Below, piece after piece: positions 5,118 to 5,142 of a stretch of 5,142 nt of DNA. How positions within the stretch are numbered: position 1 is the first letter of the stretch; every line of letters starts with the position of its first letter. The position numbers and the translations under genes are program-made. Origin of the DNA: DATBLY01 sp036555125. Its GTDB lineage: Bacteria > Actinomycetota > UBA4738 > HRBIN12. The notes under the pieces are model-generated. The model did not search any database. It saw only the letters and a list, made by a program, of their open reading frames with translations, and had not been told where the DNA came from. The stretch is from the NCBI GenBank assembly GCA_036555125.1, contig DATBLY010000009.1:1-5142 (forward strand), given 5' to 3'.

Positions 5118-5142
5118 TTGCACGATGAAGCGTTCGAGCACT
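5118..5142 (+). CDS. Possible start of a divergent plus-strand gene (8 codons, runs off the window)
   Basis: A TTG codon at 5118 opens the frame MHDEAFEH, which runs off the right edge. GGAGGA (5105-5110) lies 7 nt before it, an ideal ribosome binding site. A nearby ATG at 5125 is 14 nt from that site and less likely. Eight residues are too few to name a family. The frame is the same as that of the 18-codon ORF but is separated from it by the TAG at 5043-5045. The call rests on the ribosome binding site and the divergent layout. Confidence 0.35.

Noticed and set aside
4917..5141. N-terminal extension of the DUF2630 protein up to the window edge
   Set aside because: The added residues do not resemble the family, GGAGG is perfectly placed for ATG 4916, and the stretch contains the direct repeat, the -10-like box and the divergent ribosome binding site.

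Overview
The window is high-GC DNA, densely packed with genes, and reads as a chromosomal housekeeping segment of an actinobacterium (Actinomycetota), probably from a poorly sampled lineage. Four things support this placement: a short DUF2630-type protein, a mycobacterial-type CarD, a membrane-anchored PIN-TRAM protein, and the gene order radA, carD, PIN-TRAM, ispD, ispF, rlmB, which is familiar from actinobacteria. The placement rests on family recognition by eye, not on a search.

Layout. Every confident gene lies on the minus strand, so transcription runs from right to left. From upstream to downstream these are: the DUF2630 small protein (4916-4674), radA (4614-3265), carD (3137-2628), the PIN-TRAM protein (2485-1412), ispD (1360-665), ispF (672-196) and the 5' end of rlmB (199 to the window edge). 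ispD and ispF overlap by 8 nt, and ispF and rlmB by 4 nt (ATGA). The ispD-ispF-rlmB block is therefore almost certainly one translationally coupled unit. The 142-nt carD/PIN-TRAM gap and the 127-nt radA/carD gap could hold internal promoters. A plausible one precedes carD.

Function. RadA acts in recombination intermediate processing. CarD binds RNA polymerase and tunes initiation, especially at rRNA promoters. The PIN-TRAM protein is a probable membrane-anchored nuclease. IspD and IspF are steps 3 and 5 of the MEP isoprenoid pathway. RlmB is a 23S rRNA 2'-O-methyltransferase. Together they form a conserved housekeeping cluster and not a dedicated pathway. disA, often found between radA and carD, and cysS, often found between ispF and rlmB, are both absent here.

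The right end (4917-5142) is the least explained part. It is a divergent intergenic region with a TATACT -10-like box on the plus strand, a perfect 8-bp direct repeat, and an 18-codon plus-strand ORF behind a strong ribosome binding site. A second strong ribosome binding site follows, before a TTG codon whose frame runs off the window. This may be a leader-peptide arrangement ahead of a divergent gene. No mobile element, CRISPR array, tRNA or rRNA was seen. I found no convincing new multi-gene system. The long ORFs on the plus strand are antisense shadows of the minus-strand genes, as expected at this GC content.
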